Assembly: GCA_031732755.1 (NCBI GenBank)
Contig: JAVMKI010000008.1
Location: 1 to 47,287, forward strand
Direction of reading: 5' to 3'
DNA length: 47,287 bases
Origin: Contendibacter sp031732755
GTDB taxonomy: Bacteria > Pseudomonadota > Gammaproteobacteria > Competibacterales > Competibacteraceae
The notes under the pieces were generated by a model. It was not told the DNA's origin. It searched no databases and saw only the letters and a list, made by a program, of their open reading frames with translations. Both the position numbers and the translations under genes were made by a program. Shown here piece by piece: positions 6,822-15,219 of the stretch (the first letter of the stretch is position 1; every line of letters starts with the position of its first letter).

Positions 6822-9800
6822 TCAAAAGTTAAGAATAACCCGAGCAAGAACAGACCGCTCAGGAATAAATCGGTGGTTATCAATTTCCTCCGATACTAGA
6901 AAACTATAGTCCTGAAAGTGAAATTCCTTGTTCAGTAGATTATTCCCTTGGAAAGCGATAATACCCCACCGCTTGGGCAGGCGATATCCGAGGCCAGCGT
7001 TCACCAAGACAAAATTATCCCCTTGGGTCGGCAAGATCGCCAACGACCTTTTATCAAGGTACTGAACATGTTGATTTACATAAATCGCGCCTAAGTTGGC
7101 AAAAAATCCTGACGGGTCGAAATATTTGATTTCCAAAGGAATGCTGATCGTTGTCATTTCGGCTGGAGTAGAAAAATACCGTTCCGCCAACAAACCTTCA
7201 TGAACCTTGAATCCCTCATATTGCCAGGAGGCCGTCATCGCCCAGCGCTTGCTAAACAACCAGTACAGATAGGCATTATAGACATCAAATTGGGAGTGCT
7301 CTATTTCATGGAATTCCGGTATATCCAATATCCCAATGGGAATGTCGAGATCCCGCCGCAACCCTTGCAGACCGCCAAAAAGCTGGCTGTTGAACTGGAC
7401 ATCAAGTGCAACACCATAATTTTTAGATGACGTGTAGGAAAGATCATCATAAAACTGATTAAACCCAGCAATCTGCGTCGGCTCAATTGTTTGCGGAGAG
7501 GAATAATCCCACTTTACCGTCTGAAATGCCGCAGCCCGCAGGGAAATATTATTGTTAATCGCCCATTGAAACCCGAATTTCGGGTTTATCTGGTCCAAAT
7601 TTGCATTTGGACTCTGATCAGATTCATAACTCAGCCCCAAGGTCCAGATGATATTTTCTGGGGACTTGATATTCGCATAGCTATAAATGATTCCTTGTTC
7701 GCCCGTAGCTTCTGGTTTTACAAAATTGGAATAGTTATAGTTAATGGAGTAAGTTCTAAATCCGCTAATTGAATTAAATTGATCACCTTTATAGATGGCT
7801 TGAGCTTCCGCCTGATAACCGCTCTGATCTAATCCCAGAGTGATGGGGTATGGGTACTCGTAACGTTGCACCTCGCTGCGATCCGCGAAGATTACGGAAG
7901 CAAGCAAGGTGGTTTGAAGTGAAAGTGAATAACGAGCACCTAAACGTTCGACATCCTGGTCAATCGACTTTCTCAATGAAGTAAACGATCCGTCAAATGC
8001 GGACTGAAGGTCTCCCTGGGTGGATTCCCGATGGCGATACTCCGCCTGAACATTGAAATCCGGACTCACCGCCGCTTGCACGAACACATCGTAAATATCG
8101 TTCTGTATATCGTCATTTTGCCGGTAACCATTGCTCTGGTAGCGAGACTGGCCGAGACTGTAGGAGAATTGATCCGCCAGACCGGATACGATGAGATCAT
8201 CGGCCCAGGTGTTTTGACTGCCGCCCAGGGCGGTAGCCAACAGCGTGAGCTGATCCCGTACGAATAGCGGGTTGAATTCATAGAGGGAAGCAGTGGTTAT
8301 AGCGGAGTTGGGAACCAGCAGCTTGGTTTCAGCCCGTTGGGGAGGAATCGGTGTGATGTTGACCGGTTGCAATAGTTGCGATTGCAATAGCTCACTCACG
8401 CTGGCGATTTCAGCGGGTGGCAGCGCCGAATAGGAATCCGACAACAGTCGATGGGCCGAGTAGTTGGTGGGATCGCGGTTGACGGATTGCCAGCCTTCCT
8501 GCAGGCCAAGCTCGGTAAAGCCCACCTCGTTGTAGATGCGGCCCAGGGTCGCCGCGCGCGCCGCCAGATCCTCATCCAGCAGCAACCGCGACCGATACAC
8601 GCCCCGGTTGTCGTTGAGATCAATCGACTTTTGCAGACTCTCCACGGCTTCTATCGGCCGGTTGATGCTTTGCTGACGGATAGCGCCGTAAAGCCAGGGG
8701 GTCGGATCATGAGGGTCGAGTTGCTTGGCCAGTTCCAGATATTTTTTCGCCCGCCGGTTATCCTTGGTTTCGTAGAACGCCTTGCCCAGATAGCTGTTGT
8801 AGAGCGACACCAGCGGTTCCAACAACGCCGCTTTGCGGATTTCGGTCACCGCCGCTTCGGTCTGGTTACGCTGGAACAGCACCAGACCCAGACCCAGATG
8901 CGGTAGGCCCAAGGTCGAATCCTGCTCGACAGCCGCCTGGAACGCGGCCTGGCCATCGTCGATTTGGTTGCGCGCCAGTTGCAGAAAACCCCAGATCGCA
9001 TTGACCATGGCGTCGTTCGGCGCCTGCCGCCGCGCTCGATCCGCGACGACGACCGCATCCCGCAACCGGCCCATGCCAAATAACAGGCTGCTTTCCTGGA
9101 TCAGCGCTTGGGCATTGTTCGGATCGAGTTCCACTGCCCTGCGCGCCGTCACCAGGGCACCGTCCAGATCGAACTTGGCCTGTTGGACCCAACCGAGACT
9201 GACATAGGCCGTGGATGAGGCCGGATCAGCGGCCACCGCACGCTCGGCATCGGCCAGCGCGTCTGCCTTGCGGTTTTGTACCAACGCGATATTCGAACGC
9301 AGACCGTAAGCCACCGCATCGCGGGGATCGAGCGCCAATGCCCGATTCAGCGCTTGTTGGGCTTCGGGCACTTCACCCCGCAAGAGATAGATCCGGGCCG
9401 CCTTGATCCAGTAGCGGGGCGACTTTGGGTCACTCACCGGTTCCGCCAGGTCATTGAGTGGGCCCGGATAGTAGAGCGACCACTGCACGGCATCGAGCGG
9501 GTTGAGCAGCACGGTCTTGCGCGGCGCCTGGCCAAGCTGGACAGTGGCTTGTTCGTTGGCCGCCACCTGGACGCTACCCTGTGGGTTGCCGAACTCGACC
9601 AGGCCGTTGAGGACAGCGAGCCGGGCGGTGTTACTCGGTCCAACCGCGAGGGTTAATTCGGTGCCGCGAATGGAGGCGGTGGCCGGGACGGTTTGGATAT
9701 CCAACGGTTCACCGCTGTTGCGCACCCAGATTTCGCCGCTCAGTATCCGCAAAACGCTTCGCAACGTTTCAGCGGCGGCGGGCAAAAGACCTTGCTGAGG

Positions 9801-10133
9801 AGTGATAATCCGCTTGAGTTCCAGTCGGCTGTTGGCGTTGAGCTTGAGCTGAGTGCCGTTGGCCAGCAGGATCGCGGCCCGACTACCATCGCCGGTACGC
9901 ACTGTTTCGCCCGCCGCCAGGGTGTCGCCCGCGCTCGCCGGTTGCCAGCGTCCATCGCGCCACACCTCGATGCTACCCAGTACACTGATCAGGTGGCCCG
10001 CTTCCCCGGCCAAGGCTGAAGATATCGCACCCAACAGGAATAGGAAGAACCCCAGATAGCACTGAACCAGCCACCACCTGACCTGGCGAATCGCTTTCCC
10101 TTCCTGAACGGCACTCTCTCTACGCCCACGCAC
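6822..10133 (-). CDS. FecR-TPR-beta-barrel outer-membrane protein
   Basis: 1103 residues from a GTG at 10133, with AGGG 8 nt upstream. A signal peptide runs to about residue 42 (ending SSALA). A FecR-type domain follows (about 47-215), then roughly ten TPR-like helical repeats (about 240-600) and a long beta-strand-rich C-terminal region (about 640-1103). That region ends in phenylalanine, and its last 70 residues resemble the end of TonB-dependent receptor barrels (NNLLNKEF, then RSVLARVILNF). No plug domain is present. The architecture combines the periplasmic sensor module of FecR proteins with the TPR-plus-barrel layout of exporters such as PgaA or BcsC. It heads the cluster with the 73-aa protein, CHASE2 kinase and sigma54 regulator. 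I infer an outer-membrane sensor or exporter that communicates with CHASE2 in the periplasm; no ligand is known. Confidence 0.85.
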   Translation of the reverse strand: MRGRRESAVQEGKAIRQVRWWLVQCYLGFFLFLLGAISSALAGEAGHLISVLGSIEVWRDGRWQPASAGDTLAAGETVRTGDGSRAAILLANGTQLKLNANSRLELKRIITPQQGLLPAAAETLRSVLRILSGEIWVRNSGEPLDIQTVPATASIRGTELTLAVGPSNTARLAVLNGLVEFGNPQGSVQVAANEQATVQLGQAPRKTVLLNPLDAVQWSLYYPGPLNDLAEPVSDPKSPRYWIKAARIYLLRGEVPEAQQALNRALALDPRDAVAYGLRSNIALVQNRKADALADAERAVAADPASSTAYVSLGWVQQAKFDLDGALVTARRAVELDPNNAQALIQESSLLFGMGRLRDAVVVADRARRQAPNDAMVNAIWGFLQLARNQIDDGQAAFQAAVEQDSTLGLPHLGLGLVLFQRNQTEAAVTEIRKAALLEPLVSLYNSYLGKAFYETKDNRRAKKYLELAKQLDPHDPTPWLYGAIRQQSINRPIEAVESLQKSIDLNDNRGVYRSRLLLDEDLAARAATLGRIYNEVGFTELGLQEGWQSVNRDPTNYSAHRLLSDSYSALPPAEIASVSELLQSQLLQPVNITPIPPQRAETKLLVPNSAITTASLYEFNPLFVRDQLTLLATALGGSQNTWADDLIVSGLADQFSYSLGQSRYQSNGYRQNDDIQNDIYDVFVQAAVSPDFNVQAEYRHRESTQGDLQSAFDGSFTSLRKSIDQDVERLGARYSLSLQTTLLASVIFADRSEVQRYEYPYPITLGLDQSGYQAEAQAIYKGDQFNSISGFRTYSINYNYSNFVKPEATGEQGIIYSYANIKSPENIIWTLGLSYESDQSPNANLDQINPKFGFQWAINNNISLRAAAFQTVKWDYSSPQTIEPTQIAGFNQFYDDLSYTSSKNYGVALDVQFNSQLFGGLQGLRRDLDIPIGILDIPEFHEIEHSQFDVYNAYLYWLFSKRWAMTASWQYEGFKVHEGLLAERYFSTPAEMTTISIPLEIKYFDPSGFFANLGAIYVNQHVQYLDKRSLAILPTQGDNFVLVNAGLGYRLPKRWGIIAFQGNNLLNKEFHFQDYSFLVSEEIDNHRFIPERSVLARVILNF

Positions 10134-10139
10134 GGTCAG

Positions 10140-10171
10140 AACCCTAATGAAACTTCATAACCCTAATAATA
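10140..10171 (-). promoter_or_regulatory. Promoter/operator region of the FecR-TPR gene with two direct repeats
   Basis: The 9-mer AACCCTAAT (plus strand; ATTAGGGTT on the coding strand) occurs at 10140-10148 and 10159-10167. The two copies start 19 bp apart, with the small palindrome ATGAAACTTCAT between them. A -10 like TATTAT (10166-10171, minus) overlaps the upstream copy, but no convincing -35 is present. Repeats overlapping a -10 box and the leader would suit a repressor. The core TAGGGTT is also found in front of the XRE gene. Confidence 0.4.
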
Positions 10172-10305
10172 CAACACATATCGATACATTCTGTAATTGA
10201 ATATGCAGGGAATCCAGTATGGAAAACCCCTACTCGCCGCACTCCGCTGCTGGTGGGAAGGCCAGAGGTGGGGGCGAAGCGCGGCGAGGTTTGGCGGGCT
10301 TCGGA

Positions 10306-10809
10306 TTATTTCGCGCTCTTGGCTTCCAGTTCCTTGGCGGTCATCTTCTCGTCGTAGACGCCGGCGCTGACCGCATAGTTACCGGCGGTCAGTACGTAGG
10401 CAACCTTGCGATGATTGCCCTCGGCACCCGGCTTGGTCCACATGTATTCGACCCAGCCGCCATGAGTCTTCTTAGCGGCGTCGCACAAGGCCGTACCGAT
10501 TTCCTGGCCAGTGGCCTTGTCCTTGAGTTCGGCCAACTTCATTCCCTTGACCTTCTCGTTCGGATGCGCCTTCACGACGCCAGCAGTGCAATCCAGTACC
10601 CATACGTAAGTGTCCTTCCAGGCCCACTTGCCGTCCTTCTTGTCAAACTCCGACAGAACGACATCGGCGCTACTTGCCTTAACGGCCACCGCCGCTTCCT
10701 TAACCTTGGCAACCACTTCGTCGGCGGTCGCGGCATCGGCGGCCCAAGCGCCAGCGGATAAACCCAGCGCGCAGAACGCGGCCACACCCATCAGCAACTG
10801 CTTCTTCAT
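10306..10809 (-). CDS. Standalone periplasmic single-Cache-domain protein
   Basis: The start is the ATG at 10809, with a strong AGGAGGT ribosome-binding site 6 nt upstream; longer reading frames lack one. The product is 167 residues. A signal peptide (about 1-23, ending AGAWA) is followed by one sCache_2-like domain, with helical EVVAKVKEAA, YVWVLDCTAGVVKAHP, a GGWVEYMW strand and YVLTAGNYAVSAGVYDE. There is no membrane helix, kinase or chemotaxis signalling domain. Family members bind small ligands, usually as part of a receptor. Here it could present a ligand to the neighbouring FecR/CHASE2 system on the same strand. A candidate sigma70 promoter lies at 10877-10905. Confidence 0.85.
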   Translation of the reverse strand: MKKQLLMGVAAFCALGLSAGAWAADAATADEVVAKVKEAAVAVKASSADVVLSEFDKKDGKWAWKDTYVWVLDCTAGVVKAHPNEKVKGMKLAELKDKATGQEIGTALCDAAKKTHGGWVEYMWTKPGAEGNHRKVAYVLTAGNYAVSAGVYDEKMTAKELEAKSAK

Positions 10810-10876
10810 CCTCAACCTCCTTTGGGTTTCATTATGTCGATGTGGATCATGTCGCCACGGGGAGCGACACCGATAA

Positions 10877-10905
10877 ACTCTAGTTGCTGAATTCGGGAGG
10901 GGCAA
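10877..10905 (-). promoter_or_regulatory. Candidate sigma70 promoter of the Cache-protein gene
   Basis: On the minus strand, -35 TTGCCC (10900-10905) and -10 TAGAGT (10877-10882) each match the consensus at 4 of 6 positions, with a 17-bp spacer. The predicted start near 10870 gives a leader of about 60 nt. It lies between parE and the Cache gene, so the Cache gene need not depend on parE transcription. Confidence 0.35.
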
Positions 10906-10934
10906 GGCATGTGGCGAAAAATCGCCCACTTTCC

Positions 10935-12824
10935 TCATACTTCCGCCAAATTTCCCTTTTCCTCCAACCAACTCTTGCGATCTCCCGCCCGTTTCTTCGC
11001 CAGCAGCATGTCCATCAACACCACGGTATCGTCACCAGTGTCCAAGGTCAGTTGCACCAGCCGTCGCGTGGCCGGATCCATCGTCGTTTCTCGTAATTGC
11101 AACGGATTCATTTCGCCCAGCCCCTTGAAACGGGTCACATGGGCCTTGCCCTTCTTCTTTTCAGCGGCAATGCGATCGAGAATGCCTTGCTTCTCGGCCT
11201 CGTCCAAGGCGTAGAAGACCTCTTTGCCGACATCCACCCGGAACAGCGGCGGCATGGCAACGTGGATATGTCCCCCCTCCACCAATGGCCGAAAATGGCG
11301 CACGAACAACGCGCACAGCAGAGTAGCGATGTGCAGGCCGTCGGAATCGGCATCGGCGAGGATGCAGACCTTGCCGTAGCGCAACCCGTTCAGCTCCTTG
11401 GAACCAGGATCGACCCCCACCGCCACGGCGATGTCATGCACCTCCTGCGAACCCAGAACTTCGGCGGAATCCACCTCCCAGGTATTGAGAATCTTGCCGC
11501 GCAACGGCAACACCGCCTGGAATTCGCGGTTGCGGGCCTGCTTGGCGGAGCCACCGGCGGAATCACCCTCCACCAGGAACAGTTCGGTACGGGCCAAATC
11601 CTGCGCGGTGCAATCGGTGAGCTTGCCGGGCAGCGCTGGACCGCTGGTCACCTGTTTGCGCACCACCTTTCGGCTCGCCCGCAACCGCTTTTGCGCGTTC
11701 GCCAGCGCCAGTTGGGCGATGCGCTCGCCAGTTTCCGGATGCTGATTCAACCACAGGCTGAGCGTATCCTTGACCACACCGGCCACAAACACCGCGCATT
11801 CGCGCGAGGACAACCGCTCCTTGGTCTGGCCGGAGAATTGCGGATCTTGCATCTTGACCGACAGCACGTAGCAACAGCCTTCCCAGACATCTTCCGGCGC
11901 GATGCGCAGCCCGCGCGGCGCCAGGTTGCGGAATTCGCAGAATTCGCGCACCGCGTCGGTCAACCCGCCGCGCAACCCGTTGACATGCGTGCCGCCCTGC
12001 GGGGTCGGAATCAGGTTAACGTAACTTTCGGCGATGGGCTCGCCGCCTTCCGGCAACCAGGTCAAGGCCCAATCCGCCGCTTCGCGCTCGCCGCCGACAT
12101 GACCGACAAACGGCGGATCAGGCAGCAGGGGCGTCCGGCTCAGCGCTTCCTTAAGGTAGTCGGTAAAGCCATCCTCGTAATGCCAGACGATCCGTTCGCC
12201 GACCGCTTCGTCGGTAAAAGTGACCTTCAACCCCGGACACAGCACCGCCTTGGCCCGCAACACATGCTTGAGTCGGGGCACGGAGAACTTGGGGGAATCG
12301 AAATAGCGCGGGTCCGGCCAGAACCGCAGGGTGGTACCCGTCACGCGCCGAGGCGCGGTGCCGACTTCTTCCAAGTCAGACGCCTTGTCGCCACCGGCAA
12401 AGGCCATGTTGTACTCCTTGCCGTTGCGCTTGACCCAGACTTCGAGATGGCTGGACAACGCATTGACCACCGATACCCCCACCCCGTGCAGGCCGCCGGC
12501 AAACCGGTAGTTGCGATCCGAGAACTTGCCGCCGGCATGGAGGCGGGTCAGAATCAGTTCGACGCCGGGGATGCCCTCCTCGGGATGAAGGTCCACCGGC
12601 ATCCCGCGTCCATCGTCGGCTACCGACAACGAGCCATCGGCGTGCAGAATCACCGTCACTGCCGTCGCATGGCCAGCAAGGGCTTCGTCCACACTGTTGT
12701 CAATGACTTCCTGGGCCAAGTGGTTGGGCCGAGTGGTGTCGGTGTACATCCCTGGCCGTTTGCGGACCGGGTCCAGGCCGCTGAGGACTTCAATCGCGGC
12801 GGCGTCGTAGGTAGTAGCATTCAT
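10935..12824 (-). CDS. parE: DNA topoisomerase IV subunit B (ParE)
   Basis: 629 residues from the ATG at 12824; a GTG at 12836 would add four residues and has no better ribosome-binding site. The GHKL ATPase domain is clear: EVIDNSVDEALAG, DDGRGMPV and GGLHGVGVSVVNALS. The transducer domain and the TOPRIM region follow (VEGDSAGGSAKQ, PLRGKILN, DADSDGLHI). Its length matches ParE (about 630 residues) rather than gammaproteobacterial GyrB, which carries an extra insert. With ParC, encoded elsewhere, it would decatenate chromosomes after replication. It is divergent from ydfG. Confidence 0.95.
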   Translation of the reverse strand: MNATTYDAAAIEVLSGLDPVRKRPGMYTDTTRPNHLAQEVIDNSVDEALAGHATAVTVILHADGSLSVADDGRGMPVDLHPEEGIPGVELILTRLHAGGKFSDRNYRFAGGLHGVGVSVVNALSSHLEVWVKRNGKEYNMAFAGGDKASDLEEVGTAPRRVTGTTLRFWPDPRYFDSPKFSVPRLKHVLRAKAVLCPGLKVTFTDEAVGERIVWHYEDGFTDYLKEALSRTPLLPDPPFVGHVGGEREAADWALTWLPEGGEPIAESYVNLIPTPQGGTHVNGLRGGLTDAVREFCEFRNLAPRGLRIAPEDVWEGCCYVLSVKMQDPQFSGQTKERLSSRECAVFVAGVVKDTLSLWLNQHPETGERIAQLALANAQKRLRASRKVVRKQVTSGPALPGKLTDCTAQDLARTELFLVEGDSAGGSAKQARNREFQAVLPLRGKILNTWEVDSAEVLGSQEVHDIAVAVGVDPGSKELNGLRYGKVCILADADSDGLHIATLLCALFVRHFRPLVEGGHIHVAMPPLFRVDVGKEVFYALDEAEKQGILDRIAAEKKKGKAHVTRFKGLGEMNPLQLRETTMDPATRRLVQLTLDTGDDTVVLMDMLLAKKRAGDRKSWLEEKGNLAEV

Positions 12825-12991
12825 GTGGAGAATCACTGGGATGGCGAGTTTGGGCGCGTACCCTACCGAACCGACGGGACATCGTCCAGTTTGGCTACAA
12901 AAGATTGGGGGTTGAGGATCAGAACGATCTCCATCCGGCTTGCCGCTTGCTTCATAATGGGTTCTCCATCCTTGTTAGCGAGAACCTTGCA

Positions 12992-13750
12992 ATGTCCCCA
13001 ATTGCCTTCATCACCGGCGCCACCTCCGGTTTCGGCGCTGCCTGCGCCCGTCAGTTCGCTGCTCACGGCTGGCGTTTGATCGTCTGTGGCCGACGCCAGG
13101 ATCGGTTGGAAATCCTGCGCACCGAACTGGCCGCCACCGTCCCAGTCCACGCCGTTGCGCTCGACGTGCGCGACGAGGCGGCGGTCAACGCCGCCGTCGC
13201 CGCTCTGCCCACCGAATTCGCCGCAGCGGATTTGCTGGTCAATAACGCTGGGTTGGCGCTCGGACTGGAACCGGCGCATCGCTGCGCCATGGACGATTGG
13301 CAGCAAATGGTGGATACCAACATCAAGGGCCTGCTGTATTGCACCCGAGCCATTCTGCCCGGCATGGTCACCCGCAACCGTGGCCATATCGTCAATATCG
13401 GCTCGGTGGCTGGCAACTACCCCTATCCTGGCGGTAACGTCTATGGCGCCACCAAGGCCTTCGTGCGCCAGTTCTCCCTCAATCTGCGCGCCGACTTGCT
13501 AGGCAGCCGGGTACGGGTGACCAACATCGAACCGGGAATGGCGGAAACCGAATTTTCCCTGGTGCGCTTCAAGGGAGAAGCCGACAAGTCCGCTCGGGTC
13601 TATGCGGGAACTCAGCCGTTGCAAGCGGAGGATATTGCGGAGACCGTATACTGGGTGGCGACCCGACCGGCCCATGTCAACATCAACACGCTGGAAGTGA
13701 TGCCCGTATGCCAGGCATTCGCGCCGTTCGCGATCAACCGCGTCGATTGA
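12992..13750 (+). CDS. ydfG: YdfG-type short-chain dehydrogenase (3-hydroxy acid / malonic semialdehyde reductase)
   Basis: The ATG at 12992 gives 252 residues, close to E. coli YdfG (248), and starts just before the Rossmann motif TGATSGFG. NNAG, the Ser of the NIGSVAG segment and the YGATK active-site pair (Tyr-x3-Lys) are all present. The LEVMPVCQAFAPF ending is typical of YdfG. Known members use NADP(H) to oxidise L-allo-threonine, 3-hydroxy acids and serine, and reduce malonic semialdehyde. An upstream in-frame extension to 12905 does not resemble the family and is rejected. The gene stands alone on the plus strand, divergent from parE. Confidence 0.9.
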   Translation: MSPIAFITGATSGFGAACARQFAAHGWRLIVCGRRQDRLEILRTELAATVPVHAVALDVRDEAAVNAAVAALPTEFAAADLLVNNAGLALGLEPAHRCAMDDWQQMVDTNIKGLLYCTRAILPGMVTRNRGHIVNIGSVAGNYPYPGGNVYGATKAFVRQFSLNLRADLLGSRVRVTNIEPGMAETEFSLVRFKGEADKSARVYAGTQPLQAEDIAETVYWVATRPAHVNINTLEVMPVCQAFAPFAINRVD

Positions 13751-13751
13751 G

Positions 13752-13779
13752 CCAATCGGCCATGCTAGCGGCCGACTGG
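13752..13779. terminator. Hairpin between convergent ydfG and the WecA-like gene
   Basis: CCAATCGGCC (13752-13761) pairs with GGCCGACTGG (13770-13779), giving 9 of 10 pairs around an 8-nt loop. It starts directly after the ydfG stop and lies 41 bp from the stop of the convergent gene. Neither side has a proper T-run, so it could be a weak bidirectional terminator or an mRNA 3'-end stabiliser. Confidence 0.3.
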
Positions 13780-13819
13780 CGAAAACCCACTCGCAAGCGA
13801 TACCCTTCAGGAAAAGGAA

Positions 13820-14980
13820 TCACTTTTCATCTTGCGCCGGCCTAGGATGAAGCACGGCGGGTGTCAGGGCCGATTGCGCACAGTGCGCTTCCAACCGCTT
13901 GGCTGCAACTCCATCTCGTGGCGCGATATTTTGCAAGCGGCCTTGCCAAAGGTAGGTCGTCAATCTGTAGTACAGCCCGAACAGGGCGACGAAAGCGTAA
14001 AACTGCAGATATTCAGGTACGCCCAAGCAGTGGGCGCTGACACCGATCCCACCCACCATCAAGGCAACGCTGAGCAGGATGGCTGTAACCCGGCCATCCG
14101 ATAGGCCACGATTCAGCAGTAAATGGTGCAGATGTTGGCGATCGGCCACGAACGGGCTGTAACCGCCGCGAATGCGGCGGATCGTCACCGCCACCGTATC
14201 CATCAACGGCAGCGCTAGCAGCCAGACTGCCGTCATCGGCGTCATCACCGCCTCCTGACCCTGCGAGAGATGCACCAGAAACCAGGCCAGGATGAACCCA
14301 AGCACCGTGCTGCCGGCGTCGCCCATGAACACGCTGGCCTGGGCTCGCCAGGGATGGCGCAGGTTGAAGCAAAGAAACCCAGCAATCGCCATGATCAACG
14401 CTAGCAACGCGTCGCTGTCGCCGGCATGTGAGACCGGCGCCATCTGCAACAGAACGACTAGCCAACCAGCGGCGATCAGCGCCAGACCACCGGCCAAGCC
14501 ATCGAGACCATCGCTCATGTTAAAGGCGTTGATTACGCCGATGACACTGAACAAGGTAAACGGCAAGGCAATGACGCCCAGGAGGATATGGCCCAGACCG
14601 AACAGGTCGCCGAGACTGCCCAGGACAAATTCGGCGCCCAACATCATCGTCAGAACCGCGCCGATTTGGAACACGAAACGAACCACGGGCCGAACCGGGC
14701 GGAGATCATCGTAGAAACCGATCAGAATCAGCGGAACCAGGGCGACCAGCAATTCCTTGTAACCATGCGGTTTCTCGGGCAACACCATCAGGCTCAGGCC
14801 ATAGGCGATGCCCATGGCGACTCCGCCCACCAGAGGCACTGGGGTTCGGTGGTGCTTGCGAGTGGACGGGTGGTCCACCCAACCCCAGACCCGCGCCGGG
14901 CGGATCAATAGGACGATCAATCCGACGCACAGGCCGAAAGCCAGCAACAGTGGGCTAATGTTCAGAACGATTGATTGCAT
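13820..14980 (-). CDS. WecA/MraY-type polyprenyl-phosphate sugar-1-phosphate transferase (glycosyltransferase family 4)
   Basis: 386 residues with about ten to eleven membrane helices. Family motifs in order are DHPSTRKHHRTPVPLVGG, an FYDD aspartate pair, NAFNMSDGLDGLAGG, FMGDAGSTVLGF and the DRQHLHHLLL cytoplasmic motif. Such enzymes transfer a sugar-1-phosphate from a UDP-sugar to undecaprenyl phosphate at the inner membrane and so start a surface polysaccharide or O-antigen unit. The sugar (GlcNAc in WecA) cannot be read from the sequence. It is the only initiating transferase in the polysaccharide region and probably primes the polymer handled by the genes up to 31.6 kb. Confidence 0.9.
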   Translation of the reverse strand: MQSIVLNISPLLLAFGLCVGLIVLLIRPARVWGWVDHPSTRKHHRTPVPLVGGVAMGIAYGLSLMVLPEKPHGYKELLVALVPLILIGFYDDLRPVRPVVRFVFQIGAVLTMMLGAEFVLGSLGDLFGLGHILLGVIALPFTLFSVIGVINAFNMSDGLDGLAGGLALIAAGWLVVLLQMAPVSHAGDSDALLALIMAIAGFLCFNLRHPWRAQASVFMGDAGSTVLGFILAWFLVHLSQGQEAVMTPMTAVWLLALPLMDTVAVTIRRIRGGYSPFVADRQHLHHLLLNRGLSDGRVTAILLSVALMVGGIGVSAHCLGVPEYLQFYAFVALFGLYYRLTTYLWQGRLQNIAPRDGVAAKRLEAHCAQSALTPAVLHPRPAQDEK

Positions 14981-15012
14981 CAGGTTTAGCTCGCGTCAAG
15001 CGGGGCTATACG

Positions 15013-15135
15013 CATCCGATTACCCACATGCTGCGCTACAACAAAGCAACTTATTGATCTAATCGTTTTTCCAACCACGCAAGATTTCTTAATTTTTTAA
15101 AATTAAAAATTTACTGATTCGTAAGTAATCGGATG
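15013..15135. repeat. 11-bp inverted repeat pair in the intergenic region above the WecA-like gene
   Basis: CATCCGATTAC at 15013-15023 and its exact reverse complement at 15125-15135 are separated by 101 bp. Between them is a very AT-rich tract (about 15091-15112, AATTTTTTAAAATTAAAAATT) that contrasts with the GC-rich surroundings. The whole 239-bp region between 14981 and 15219 has no credible gene and should hold the promoter of the WecA-like gene. I could not identify a -35/-10 pair with confidence. Confidence 0.45.
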
Positions 15136-15219
15136 GGCCATGCGCCCGAAATAGGATCAGTGCATTTCAGTTGGTCTTTAGCCAGTCTAGCACCGAACCG
15201 CCGAAACACCACCAGAGCG

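Noticed and set aside
10913..10926. Hairpin GGCGA-AAAA-TCGCC after the parE stop
   Set aside because: The stem is only 5 bp and there is no T-run in the direction of parE, so there is too little support for a terminator.
11097..13079. 660-codon open frame on the plus strand opposite parE
   Set aside because: It is an antisense shadow of a GC-rich, strongly conserved gene, has low-complexity His/Gln/Arg composition and no known domain.
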